64,000 nt of DNA, taken from a candidate division KSB1 bacterium (GTDB taxonomy: Bacteria > Zhuqueibacterota > Zhuqueibacteria > Zhuqueibacterales > Zhuqueibacteraceae). Numbering within the stretch: position 1 is the stretch's first letter; the number at the start of each line of letters is the position of its first letter. Of this stretch, positions 36,083 to 45,800 are shown piece by piece. The position numbers and the translations under genes are program-made. Under the pieces are notes generated by a model. That model was given only the letters and a program-made list of their open reading frames with translations. It had not been told where the DNA came from and ran no database searches. The stretch spans positions 62,001 to 126,000 of the forward strand of contig JAPDPX010000010.1 in assembly GCA_034506255.1 (NCBI GenBank), in the 5' to 3' direction.

Positions 36083-36892
36083 ATGAGTCGAAACCAAGAA
36101 AGCGTCAGCTCCCCTGCTCTGCCGACAGGCTGGTCTCAGCCTGAGCCGCGGGTGTTGCGCCCCGAAGCTCTCCATGTCTGGCGCATCCCGCTCGATCAGC
36201 CGGAAACCGTGCGCGACGGTCTGCAGCAGTCGCTTGCCGCGGATGAGCAGGAACGCGCCGGTCGTTTCGTCTTCTTAAAAGACTGCCACCGTTTCCTGGT
36301 GGCGCGGGCGGCGCTGCGCGACATTCTCAGCCGCTATCTGCACACCGCCGCCGGTGACATTCACTTCGAATACAGCGAGTTCGGCAAGCCCGCGCTGGCA
36401 CGCCGGCATCATAGTGATCTGCAATTCAACCTCTCCCATTCCAACGGCCTGGCACTGCTCGCCCTCACGCGGAACCGCCGCATCGGTGTCGATATCGAAT
36501 TCCTGCGGCCGGTGCAAGATTTCGAACAAATCGCCCGGCGCTTTTTCTCCGCCAACGAGGCCGCGGCGCTGTTTTGCTTGCCCGCAGCACAAAGGCCACT
36601 TGCCTTCTTCACCTGCTGGACGCGCAAGGAAGCCTATATCAAGGCCGTCGGAGAAGGTCTGTCGCATCCGCTCGCGCAGTTTGATGTTTCGCTGGCGCCG
36701 GATCAACCCGCCGCCCTGCTCGCCACCCGTCCGGACCCCGCCGAAGCAGGGCGCTGGTCATTGTACCATCTGGCCGTTGACGAAGGTTACGTGGCGGCAC
36801 TCGCCCTCGAGGGCGGTGAGGTGCAACTCTCCTGTTGGCAATGGCACCCAGCGGGCATCCCGCACAACCCTTCCTGGCGAGGCCCCTGGTGA
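36083..36892 (+). CDS. 4'-phosphopantetheinyl transferase, Sfp type
   Basis: Activates the carrier domains of the PKS genes downstream by attaching phosphopantetheine to their conserved serine. The 269-aa pseudo-dimeric enzyme carries FNLSHSNGLALLAL, the Mg2+-binding IGVDIEFLRP and the CoA-site FFTCWTRKEAYIKAVGEGL (W-x-x-K-E-A-x-x-K). Sfp types are about 230-270 aa and accept a wide range of PKS and NRPS carriers, unlike the AcpS at 5.3-5.7 kb. It is the first gene of the plus-strand locus, 621 bp upstream of the thioesterase. The C-terminal tail (HPAGIPHNPSWRGPW) extends slightly beyond the fold. Confidence 0.92.
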   Translation: MSRNQESVSSPALPTGWSQPEPRVLRPEALHVWRIPLDQPETVRDGLQQSLAADEQERAGRFVFLKDCHRFLVARAALRDILSRYLHTAAGDIHFEYSEFGKPALARRHHSDLQFNLSHSNGLALLALTRNRRIGVDIEFLRPVQDFEQIARRFFSANEAAALFCLPAAQRPLAFFTCWTRKEAYIKAVGEGLSHPLAQFDVSLAPDQPAALLATRPDPAEAGRWSLYHLAVDEGYVAALALEGGEVQLSCWQWHPAGIPHNPSWRGPW

Positions 36893-37512
36893 GAGTTGTT
36901 CCCCTGATTGGTGGCCGTGTCCTCCCGCTCACCCATTGCGATCAAACCGGCACTTTACTCGCCAGGATCCCCGCATTCTACAAGAAGCCGTCAAGATTTC
37001 AGCGTGATGGCGAATCTTTCGCCAGGACTTCCCCTGGATGTTATTCGGGATCACACTGCGAAGTTGTCGTGTGCGCTTGCCAACCAAGCACGCGGATACC
37101 GCAGCGCAGACCTCCTGTCTGCCTGCAGACTGCGCCACCAGCGCGACGGCATTTTCGTGGCAATCGAGTCGGCAAAACGCAAGCCCCCCGCCCCGCGGGT
37201 TGGATTTAAACGCGCACACAATTCCCGCAGTTGGGGCAAGTTGTTTTTATAGAAGAATCATCGTGCAACGGTTGGGGCTGGGCAACGGATCGCCGTGGGC
37301 TTTGTGAGTTTCCCCGGGCATGTTGATCGACTTTCACCCTGCCTGCTTCATTCGCACAGAGGCACAAGCCGGATGGATTGCTGCCCGGGAGCGCCGGCGC
37401 GGGAAGGTTCCGATTGGAGAACAACGAAACGCATGCCGCAGAGAAGGAATCCCGCCGGCGGCATGGTCGCGCCGGTGTGATTGCGTGTGTGGTGAACCAT
37501 CTCACTGGATTG
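36893..37512. other. Intergenic region between Sfp-type PPTase and thioesterase, no gene seen
   Basis: About 620 bp without a convincing gene; frames on both strands are short and lack family features. It contains a nested inverted repeat at 37105-37135. It may hold a separate promoter for the thioesterase and PKS genes, since the gap is too long for simple read-through within a compact operon. Confidence 0.5.
37105..37135. repeat. Nested inverted repeat of the GCAGAC-CTCCT-GTCTGC type
   Basis: GCAGAC and GTCTGC pair around a CTCCT loop (37106-37122). A second GCAGAC follows, and outer GCGCAG/CTGCGC arms can pair instead (37105-37135), so two alternative folds are possible. The motif looks like an interspersed intergenic element. 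Confidence 0.5.
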
Positions 37513-38280
37513 ATGACGACGATTGCAAATTCCTGGATCAATACTTTTGGTGCCCGGCCGCAGGCGCGGCTGCGGTTGTTTTGTTTCCCCTATGCCGGCG
37601 GCAGCGCGGCGGTCTACCGCCCCTGGCTCAAACATTTGCCGGCAGGCGTGGAGATTTGTGCGGTGGAATTGCCGGGACGGGGCGCGCGTTTGCGGGAAAG
37701 CCCGTTTCAGCAACTGACACCCTTGGTGCAAGCTGCGGCGGCGGGGCTGCGTCCGTTTCTCGACAAACCTTTTGCGTTCTTTGGCCACAGCCTCGGCGGC
37801 CTGCTGGCGTTCGAAGTCGTGCGGCTTTTGCGCCGGCACGGTTGTGAGCCGCTGCACTTGTTTGTTTCCTCACGACGCGCGCCGCACCTGCCGGAAAACG
37901 ATCCGCCCATTCATCATCTGCCGGCATCCGCATTTGTCGCGGAGGTGGGTAATCGTTACAACGGCATTCCCCGGGCGGTGCACGACAGTCCCGAGTTGCT
38001 GCAACTCCTGCTGCCGGTGATGCGCGCGGATTTCGCCGTGTTCGAAAGCTATGTCTATGAGCCGGCGGAGCCGCTGGCGTGTCCGATTTCGGTGTTCGGC
38101 GGCCGCGCCGATCAACGCGTGACGCAGGAGCATCTCGCCGGCTGGCGCGAACACACGCGCTCTTCCTGCACGCTGCGGCTGTTTGACGGCGGCCATTTCT
38201 ACTGGCAGGATGATGTCATCCGCAGTGCCCTGCTCGCCGCGATCGTGCAGGAGCTCCAGCCCTGGTTGAATGGGAGATAA
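37513..38280 (+). CDS. Type II thioesterase (alpha/beta hydrolase)
   Basis: A 255-aa stand-alone thioesterase of the GrsT/RifR type, which removes aberrant acyl or decarboxylated units from stalled PKS/NRPS carrier domains. The family motif CFPYAGGSAAVYRPW (about residues 24-38) is followed by the nucleophile Ser in FFGHSLGGLLAFE (about 94), an Asp near CPISVFGGRAD and the catalytic His in DGGHFYWQD. The chosen ATG at 37513 gives normal family length; upstream in-frame ATGs would add 45 unmatched residues. It precedes the PKS genes on the same strand. Confidence 0.9.
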   Translation: MTTIANSWINTFGARPQARLRLFCFPYAGGSAAVYRPWLKHLPAGVEICAVELPGRGARLRESPFQQLTPLVQAAAAGLRPFLDKPFAFFGHSLGGLLAFEVVRLLRRHGCEPLHLFVSSRRAPHLPENDPPIHHLPASAFVAEVGNRYNGIPRAVHDSPELLQLLLPVMRADFAVFESYVYEPAEPLACPISVFGGRADQRVTQEHLAGWREHTRSSCTLRLFDGGHFYWQDDVIRSALLAAIVQELQPWLNGR

Positions 38281-38721
38281 TCTCCGGCAGCGATGCCCGC
38301 ACCCCGCGGTGGCGTCCCGCCGGCAGCCCGGCTTGGTTTGCTGCAACGTTGCGTTCACACCGTCTTTTCCAGAAGGGCTGAAGTGATCCCGCGGCGCGCA
38401 GGCAACAGCCCGCCGGGGGCATCGCGGGAAGGAATGAAATCCGGCAAACACCGCCTGAGGGGAAGGTAATTTCATGGCGCCCGGGCAGGGAATGAATAAT
38501 CCCGTCCCGCCGGCGCGGCGAGAGGTTGCGCTCGATCGTTTTTCAGGGCGTTGCCTTTTGCTTTCATGCCATGCGCCGCCGGGCAGGGTGGCAATGTATT
38601 TCTGCGCCGGAGACCGACTGAATGTTGTGGCATTGATTGAGCAGGCCGAAGCCGCTGCGACAGCAATATTCACGTGCACTCCCACAAGCAACTCACCGTT
38701 GTCCCTTGAGGAGAAACAGTC
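38281..38721. other. Intergenic region between thioesterase and GAF-like gene, no gene seen
   Basis: About 440 bp. An 83-codon open frame (38474-38725) crosses it but has no family features and overlaps the next start, so I treat it as non-coding. A promoter for the GAF-MbtH-PKS unit may lie here. Confidence 0.5.
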
Positions 38722-39477
38722 ATGATCGTGGGGAAACTGCCGGCAACGGCGGCCGGGGAGGTTCCGCTCACCAGGGTGCTCACCCTCTTGCATCGTCTGT
38801 TCGCGCATCACGAGACCGTCGAGGCGCTGCTGCAGCAGGCGGCACAAATCGCGGTCGAGCTGCTGCCGCTGGAACATTGCCGCATCGCGTTGTTCGCCGG
38901 GGACAATGTCACCCTCGGGACCCGCGGCAGCGTCAGTCGCAATGGCAGCCATCTGCTGCGCCGCCCGGCCGGCAGCGTTCCGCAAAACTTGAATCCCGGC
39001 GTGCGCATCCAGAACATGCCGGAGGAGACCGGCGATGACAACCTGCCATGGACCAGTGAGTTGAAAGTCAATGGCGAGATCATCGGCCGGATGGACGGCT
39101 GGCCGGCAGCCAGACTCAATGCGCGGGAGGCCGCGCGCCAGCGCGAAGCATTTCTGGCTCTGGGCGCACAAATCGGCCGCGCCCTGGAGGCGCAAAAAAC
39201 ACGGCACATGCTGGCGTCACAGTACACCATGCTCGCCCTCAGCCGGAGCAGCGAGGATTCCGCCAGCCAGGAGCCGCTCAGCTCGCACATTCTTGCAGCG
39301 GTCAAAAATCCGGAAAAAGTGGCCGTGATTGTGGCGCGTTCCTTCTATCGCGATTTGCGCAAGGCCGGCTTCGAACCCAGGCAGGTGCTGGTGGTCGCCT
39401 CGGAGTTGATCGAGAATTTGAATCTGGCGCTGCGCCGCACCAAGGCCAAGACTGAAGAGGAAAATGAAACGGACTGA
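38722..39477 (+). CDS. GAF-like protein with C-terminal helical domain
   Basis: A 251-aa soluble protein. The N-terminal part (about residues 20-180) looks like a GAF fold: helix VLTLLHRLFAHHETVEALLQQAAQIAVELL, strand CRIALFAGD and the later ELKVNGEIIGRMDGW. The C-terminal 50 residues (VIVARSFYRDLRKAGFEPRQVLVVASELIENLNLAL) form a compact helical unit that I associate with some PKS-linked proteins but cannot name. GAGGAG lies eight bases before the ATG. It directly precedes mbtH (26 bp) and the PKS genes, so it probably regulates or supports the pathway. Confidence 0.65.
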   Translation: MIVGKLPATAAGEVPLTRVLTLLHRLFAHHETVEALLQQAAQIAVELLPLEHCRIALFAGDNVTLGTRGSVSRNGSHLLRRPAGSVPQNLNPGVRIQNMPEETGDDNLPWTSELKVNGEIIGRMDGWPAARLNAREAARQREAFLALGAQIGRALEAQKTRHMLASQYTMLALSRSSEDSASQEPLSSHILAAVKNPEKVAVIVARSFYRDLRKAGFEPRQVLVVASELIENLNLALRRTKAKTEEENETD

Positions 39478-39503
39478 ACCCGCGTTGAACTGTGGAGTGT
39501 TGA

Positions 39504-39740
39504 ATGAACGCCAATTCCTCCGAAGCGGAGATGCTTTATAAAGTCGTCATCAATCACGAAGAACAATATTCCATCTGGCCGGCGGACCGTGAGAATGCCC
39601 TGGGCTGGCGCGATGCCGGGTGCACCGGCAGCAAGGCCGAGTGTCTGGCATACATCGAGCAGGTGTGGCAGGACATGCGGCCGCTCAGTCTGCGCCGGCA
39701 GATGGATACCGCCATGCCCATTCGCGAAAATCACCCGTGA
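39504..39740 (+). CDS. MbtH-family protein
   Basis: A 78-aa MbtH-like protein, a chaperone-like partner that binds and activates adenylation domains of NRPS. Signature residues are visible: VINHEEQYSIWPADREN with the S-x-W-P motif, LGWRDAG, and KAECLAYIEQVWQDMRPLSL with the second Trp and the R-P-x-S block. GGAG precedes the ATG by six bases. No adenylation domain is present in this window, so its partner should be an NRPS gene downstream of 64 kb or elsewhere in the genome. It sits between the GAF-like gene and the first PKS gene. Confidence 0.9.
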   Translation: MNANSSEAEMLYKVVINHEEQYSIWPADRENALGWRDAGCTGSKAECLAYIEQVWQDMRPLSLRRQMDTAMPIRENHP

Positions 39741-39816
39741 GGTTGCCCCTTGCGCCCGGCCGGCAGCGGGGCGCACCCAATTTTCCCGTCAGGAACCGAG
39801 GCCGTTTGCAGCGAGA

Positions 39817-42800
39817 ATGATCATGACCAAAACCCGCATTGACATGCCGTCGTGTGCCACCCTTGTCGCCGAAGCGGCATCGCTGTCGCCCGCCTATGCC
39901 GACGAAGCGATCGCCCTCATCGGCATCGGTTGCCGCTTTCCCGGTGGCGCCCATTCGCCGGAAACATTTTGGCAGCTCATCCGGGACGGCAAGGATGCCA
40001 TCACCGAGATCCCGCCCGATCGCTTCGACATCGCGCGCTTCTACGACAGCCGGCCCGCCACGCCCGGCAAAGTCATCAGCAAGTGGGGCGGTTTTCTGCC
40101 GGACCTGGACAAGTTCGACGCCACTTTCTTCGGCATCTCGCCGCGCGAAGCCGAGCGCCTCGACCCGCAGCAGCGTTTGCTGCTGGAAGTGGCCTGGGAA
40201 GCTTTGGAAAATGCCGGGCAAACACCCGAGCATTTGGCGGAAAGCGCCTCCGGTGTGTTCATTGGCATGTGGATCAATGATTTCGAGGATCGCCTCTTTG
40301 CCGATCCCGACAAGATCGATTTCTACATGACCACCGGCAGCGGGCGGTACACCGCTTCCGGGCGGTTGTCTTACCTGCTCGGTTTGCGCGGCCCGAGCGT
40401 GACGCTGGATACCGCCTGCTCGTCTTCGCTGGTGGCGGTGCATCTCGCCTGTCAAAGCCTGCGCAGCGGCGAATGTCAGGTGGCGCTTGCCGGCGGCGCC
40501 AATGCGATTCTGCGGCCGCACATCAGCATCGCATATTCGCAGTCGCAAATGCTTGCCCCCGACGGTCGCTGTAAATTTGGCGATGCGCGTGCCAATGGTT
40601 ATGTGCGCAGTGAAGGCGCGGGCCTGGTTGTGCTCAAACGTTTGTCGCAGGCACTGGCGGACCATGATCCCATCATTGCACTGATCGTGGGCAGCGTGGT
40701 GAACAATGATGGCCGCAGCAGCGGCTCGCTCGGCACGCCGGGCGTGGCTGGCCAGGAAGACATGCTGCGCCAGGCTTATCGCCGCGCCGGCATTGCGCCC
40801 GGCCGGGTGCATTACCTCGAAGCCCACGGCACCGGCACGCGCGCCGGTGATCCGGTGGAGCTGGAAGCCATCGGCAGGGTGTTGGGTGCCGATCGTCCCG
40901 CCGGCCATCCGGTTTTTGTGGGATCGGTCAAGACCAACATCGGTCACACCGAAGGTGCCGCCGGGGTGGCGGGCTTGATCAAAGTCGCGCTCAGCCTGAA
41001 GCACCGTCTCATTCCCCCCTCCCTCCATTTCGAGAAACCGAATCCCAACATTCCCTGGGACCGGCTGAATGTCGCCATTCCCACCACCGTGCAGGACTTG
41101 TCCGGGGTTGAGGGGCCGCTCTACGGCGGTGTCAGCGCTTTTGGCATTTCGGGAACAAATGCGCATGTCGTGCTGCAGGAATGGCAGGGCGCCGTGCCCG
41201 GCGAACAGCAAAAAACCGTGGTGTTCTCGAGTGCCGGCGCGGGCAACGGTGCCGCAGCGGCAGGCAGCAATTATTTACTGCCGCTCTCCGCGAAAACACC
41301 GGAAGCGCTCGCCGATTTGGTGCGCGCCTGCAAAAGATATCTCGAGACCACCGCGGACGCGCTGCCGGAGATTTGCAGCACCGCCTGCCTGCGGCGGGCT
41401 CATCTCGAGCAGCGTCTCGCGGTGGTGGCGGACAGCAAAGACGCAATGAGCGACAAGCTGCAAAGCTTTCTGCAGGGGGAAAAACGGCCGGGGCTGGTGA
41501 GCGGCGGCAAAGAGTCGGAAGAACAGCGCAGGATCGTTTTCGTTTTTCCCGGCCAGGGCTCGCAATGGCCGGGCATGGCGCGCCGCCTGTTGGAAAAGGA
41601 ACCGGCTTTCCGTGACAGCATGCAGCGCTGTGAAGCGGCGTTGCGGCAGTACGTCGAGTGGTCCCTGTTGGAGCAACTGCAATTGGCGGAGAGCGACAGC
41701 GGCTATCGTCTCAATCAAATCGACGTGATTCAACCCGTGCTGTTTTCGATTCAGGTTTCGCTCGCGGCGCTGTGGCGTGCCTGGGGCATCACGCCGGCCG
41801 CGGTGGTGGGACACAGCATGGGCGAAGTGGCGGCCACCCATGTGGCGGGCGCATTGACCCTGGAGGAGGCCAGCCGCATCATTTGCCGCCGCAGCCAGTT
41901 GTTGCGCCGCACCAGCGGCAAGGGCGCGATGGCGGTGGTGGAATTGACCATCGCCGAGGCGGAAAAGGCCATCGCCGGTTATGAAGACCGGCTTGCCATC
42001 GCGGTCAGCAACAGCTCGCGCTCGACCGTGCTCTCCGGCGATCCCGCCGCACTCGATGAAGTGATCGCACAACTGGAACGGCGCGAAATTTTCTGCCGCC
42101 GCATCAAAGTGGACGTGGCCTCGCACAGCCCGCAGATGGATCCGCTGCGCGAGGAGCTGCTGCAGGCCATTCATGGTTTGCAGCCGCGGCCCGCCGACCT
42201 TCCCATCTGCTCGACGGTCACCGGCGACTTCATCGCCGGTGAGCGCCTTGACCGGCAATACTGGGTCAACAATCTGCGCCAGCCGGTGTTGTTCTCCGCC
42301 GCGGTGCGCCGGCTGCGCGCCAGCGGCCACGACACCTTCATCGAAATCAGCGCGCATCCGTTGCTGCTGCCCGCCATTCAACAGGAACTGCAGTCGCTCG
42401 ACACCAGCGCCCTCACCCTGCCTTCGATGCGGCGCGATGAAGACGAGCAGCTTGTCATGCTGGAATCGCTCGGCGGACTTTATGTGGCCGGTCATCCCGT
42501 TGCCTGGCGCCACCTGCATCCGCACGGCCGGCGGGTGGTGCGTTTTCCGAATTATCCCTGGCAGCGTGAGCGCCACTGGTTCGACGAGCAGCCTGCCGTG
42601 AACGGCCACCACACGGCACGACCTGCCGGCGAGCATCCCCTGCTCGGCCGCCGGTTCGAGTCGGCACAGGACGGCACCAGCTTTTGGGAGAATGAGATCA
42701 GCACCCAGCATTTGCCCTATCTCGCGGAGCATCGCGTGCACGGCACGGCGGTGCTGCCGGCCGCGGCCTTTGTCGAAATGGCGCTCGCGGCGGCGCGCGC

Positions 42801-45800
42801 CGTCTTCGGCGACAGCCCGGCCGTGCTCGAAAAAATCACCTTTCACGAGGCGCTGTTCGTCCCCGAGGCGCCGCCGTTGCGTGTGCAAACGATTCTCTCA
42901 CCCCTCATGCCGGGGCTGGCTTCGGTTCAAGTGTTGAGCCGCGCGGCGCATGAAAAAGCTGCGTGGAAGCTGCATGCCAGCGCCACTCTCAGTCTGCATG
43001 CGGAGGCTTGGCCCGCTGCACCGGAGCCGCCCGCAACCAGACGCCGCCGCCTGGCCGAAAGCCTGAGCGCCGCCGCGCATTTTGCGACGCAGGCGCGGCG
43101 TGGCTTGCAGTACGGCGTTTCCTTTCAGGGTCTCGGTGAATTGTGGCGGACAACGGGGGAAGCGCTGGGCCGGCTGCAACTGCCCGCCGATTTAGCCGCG
43201 GAGAGGGCGGCATACCGCATTCATCCCGCGCTGCTGGATGCCTGCTTTCAGACGTTGCTGGCCGCCGCCGGGGATGAGGCCCAAACCTATCTGCCGGTGC
43301 AGCTCGCGAGTTTGTGCTGGCAGCGTGCGCCGCAGAGCACGCAAGCGCTCTGGGCGCATGCCTTTCTCACGTCGGAGGGCACAGCCGGCGAGATTTCCGG
43401 TGATGTCCTGCTGCTGGATGAAGCCGGCACCGTTTTGCTCGCAGCACGCGGCCTGCGCTTGCAGGCATTGCAGAGGGAAACGCAAATCGTGCCGCGCGAT
43501 TGGTTCCACCGCCTGGTTTGGCGTGAACTCCCGCCGCCGGTGACGCCCGCCGGCAACGGCAGGCCTGCGGGTTTGCACTGGCTGCTCTTTGCAGATCAAT
43601 CCGGTGTCGCGCAAGGGCTGGCAGAGAGGCTGCGCGAACACGGCGCCGCGGTCACGCTGGTCACGGCCGGGACGGCATTTCGCCGCAGAAAAACGGATCA
43701 CTTCGAAATCGATCTGCAAACGCAGGAAGACTATCGGCGTCTGCTCGGTGAAGCAGCAGAGTGGCATGGCATCGTGCATCTGTGGAGCCTGGATGCCGCG
43801 GCAGCACCCGGGCCAATGGCAGCACTCAACGCGGCGCCGGAAAAAGGATGCCTGAGTGTGATGTATTTGGTGCAGGCACTGGGCGAAGCAGGCCTGAAGC
43901 AGCCGCCGCGCCTGTGGCTGGTCACGGCTGGCGCGCAGGCGGTCGCGGAAGCGGATCCGCCACCAGCCCTTGCACAATCGCCGCTGTGGGGAATGGGCGC
44001 GGTGATCGCCAACGAGCATCCGGAATTCAAATGCACACGCCTCGATCTCGAGGCGGCTCCGGCTGCTGATTCGGCCACAGCCCTCACCCCGCTGTTGCAG
44101 GAATTGCTCGCCGGGGCGGTCGAAGATCAAGTCGCATTTCGCAACGGCAGGCGGTACGCCGTGCGGCTGGTGAAATGGGATTTGGCAACCGGGCCGGATT
44201 CAGCCAGTGACCCTGTTTCAGAAATCGAAAAGGTGCCGGCACAACCTAATCAGGGTTTTCGCGTCGAAATCTCCCGGCCCGGTATTTTGGATCATCTGCT
44301 GCTGCGAGCTGCGCCCCGCCGTGCGCCCGGCCCCGGTGAAATCGAAATTCAAGTGCGGGCCGCCGGTCTCAATTTTCTCGATGTGATGAAGGCCCTGGGA
44401 GTCTATCCCGGGCTGGAGGCGAACGCGCCGGTGGCGCTGGGCGGTGAATGCGCGGGCATAGTCTGTGCGGTGGGCGAAGGTGTCGAAAATTTCGCAATCG
44501 GCGATGAAGTGATGGCGATTACACCGTCCTTCAATCATACTTCCCTGCTGGCATCCTTTGTGACGGTGCCGGCGCGTCTCGCCGTGCCGAAGCCGCGGCC
44601 GTTGCGTTTCGCCGAAGCGGCGGCGGTGCCGGCAGTTTTTCTGACGGCGTATTACGCCCTGCATCATCTCGGCCGCATGAACGCCGGCGAGCGCGTGTTG
44701 ATTCATTCTGCGGCCGGCGGCGTGGGGTTGGCGGCTGTGCAACTTGCGCAGGCGGCTGGCTGCGAAATTTTTGCGACTGCCGGCACGCCGGAGAAGCGCG
44801 CCTTTCTGAAAAGTCGCGGTGTCCACCACGTGTTCGACTCCCGCACCCTCGACTTCGCCGGCGAGATCAAACAGATCACGGCGGCGCAGGAGGGCGGTAG
44901 TGGCGTCGATCTGGTGTTGAACTCGCTCACTGGCGCCGCCATTCCCAAAAGCCTGGAGCTGCTGCGCGCCTACGGCCGCTTTTTGGAAATCGGCAAACGT
45001 GACATCTATCAGAACAGCCGGATTGGACTCGAGCCGTTCAAGAAGAATCTTGCCTACTTTGCCATCGATCTCGCCGCCGTGATCAGCGACCGGCCCGGGC
45101 TGATCGCAACGCTGCTTGCGGAGTTGGGACGGAAATTCGAGAGCGGTGATTTGCAGCCACTGCCGGTGCAGGTCTTTCCGATCAGCGCTGTCGCCACTGC
45201 CTTTCGCACGCTGGCACAGGGCCGGCACATCGGCAAACTCGTTTTGTCATTCGAGGAGCAAAACGTGCCGGTTGCGCCGGCCGCCGCCCCGCCGCGCCGG
45301 TTCGAAGAACAGGCCACCTATCTCATCACCGGCGGTCTGGGCGGGCTGGGCCTGACGCTGGCGCAATGGCTGGTGGAACAGGGCGCCCGCACGCTGGTGC
45401 TGGTGGGAAGAAGCGCGCCCACCGCCGCCGCCCAAACGGCACTGGCCGCATTGCAGGCGGCCGGCGCGCGCGTGCAGGTGGCACAGGCCGATGTCAGCCA
45501 GGCGGAAGAGGTCGAGCGCGTGCTCGCGCAGATCCGGCACAGCCTGCCGCCGCTTAAGGGCGTGTTTCATGCGGCGGGCCTGCTGGCCGACAGCACACTG
45601 GCACAGATGACGGCCGAACGTTTTGTGCAGGCTCTGCGGCCCAAGGTGCAGGGCGCCTGGCATCTGCATCTTTTGACGAGGGAAGACAAGCTCGATCACT
45701 TCGTGCTGTTCTCCTCGGTGGCAGCGCTGTTGGGCACCACCGGGCAGGCCAACTACGCCGCGGCCAATGCCTTCCTGGACAGTCTGGCACATTATCGCCG

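Noticed and set aside
38474..38725. 83-codon plus-strand frame before the GAF-like gene
   Set aside because: It overlaps the next start and shows no conserved pattern.
39685..42888. Minus-strand frames of over 500 codons opposite the first PKS
   Set aside because: Shadow frames of high-GC PKS codons; similar ones appear opposite every PKS gene.
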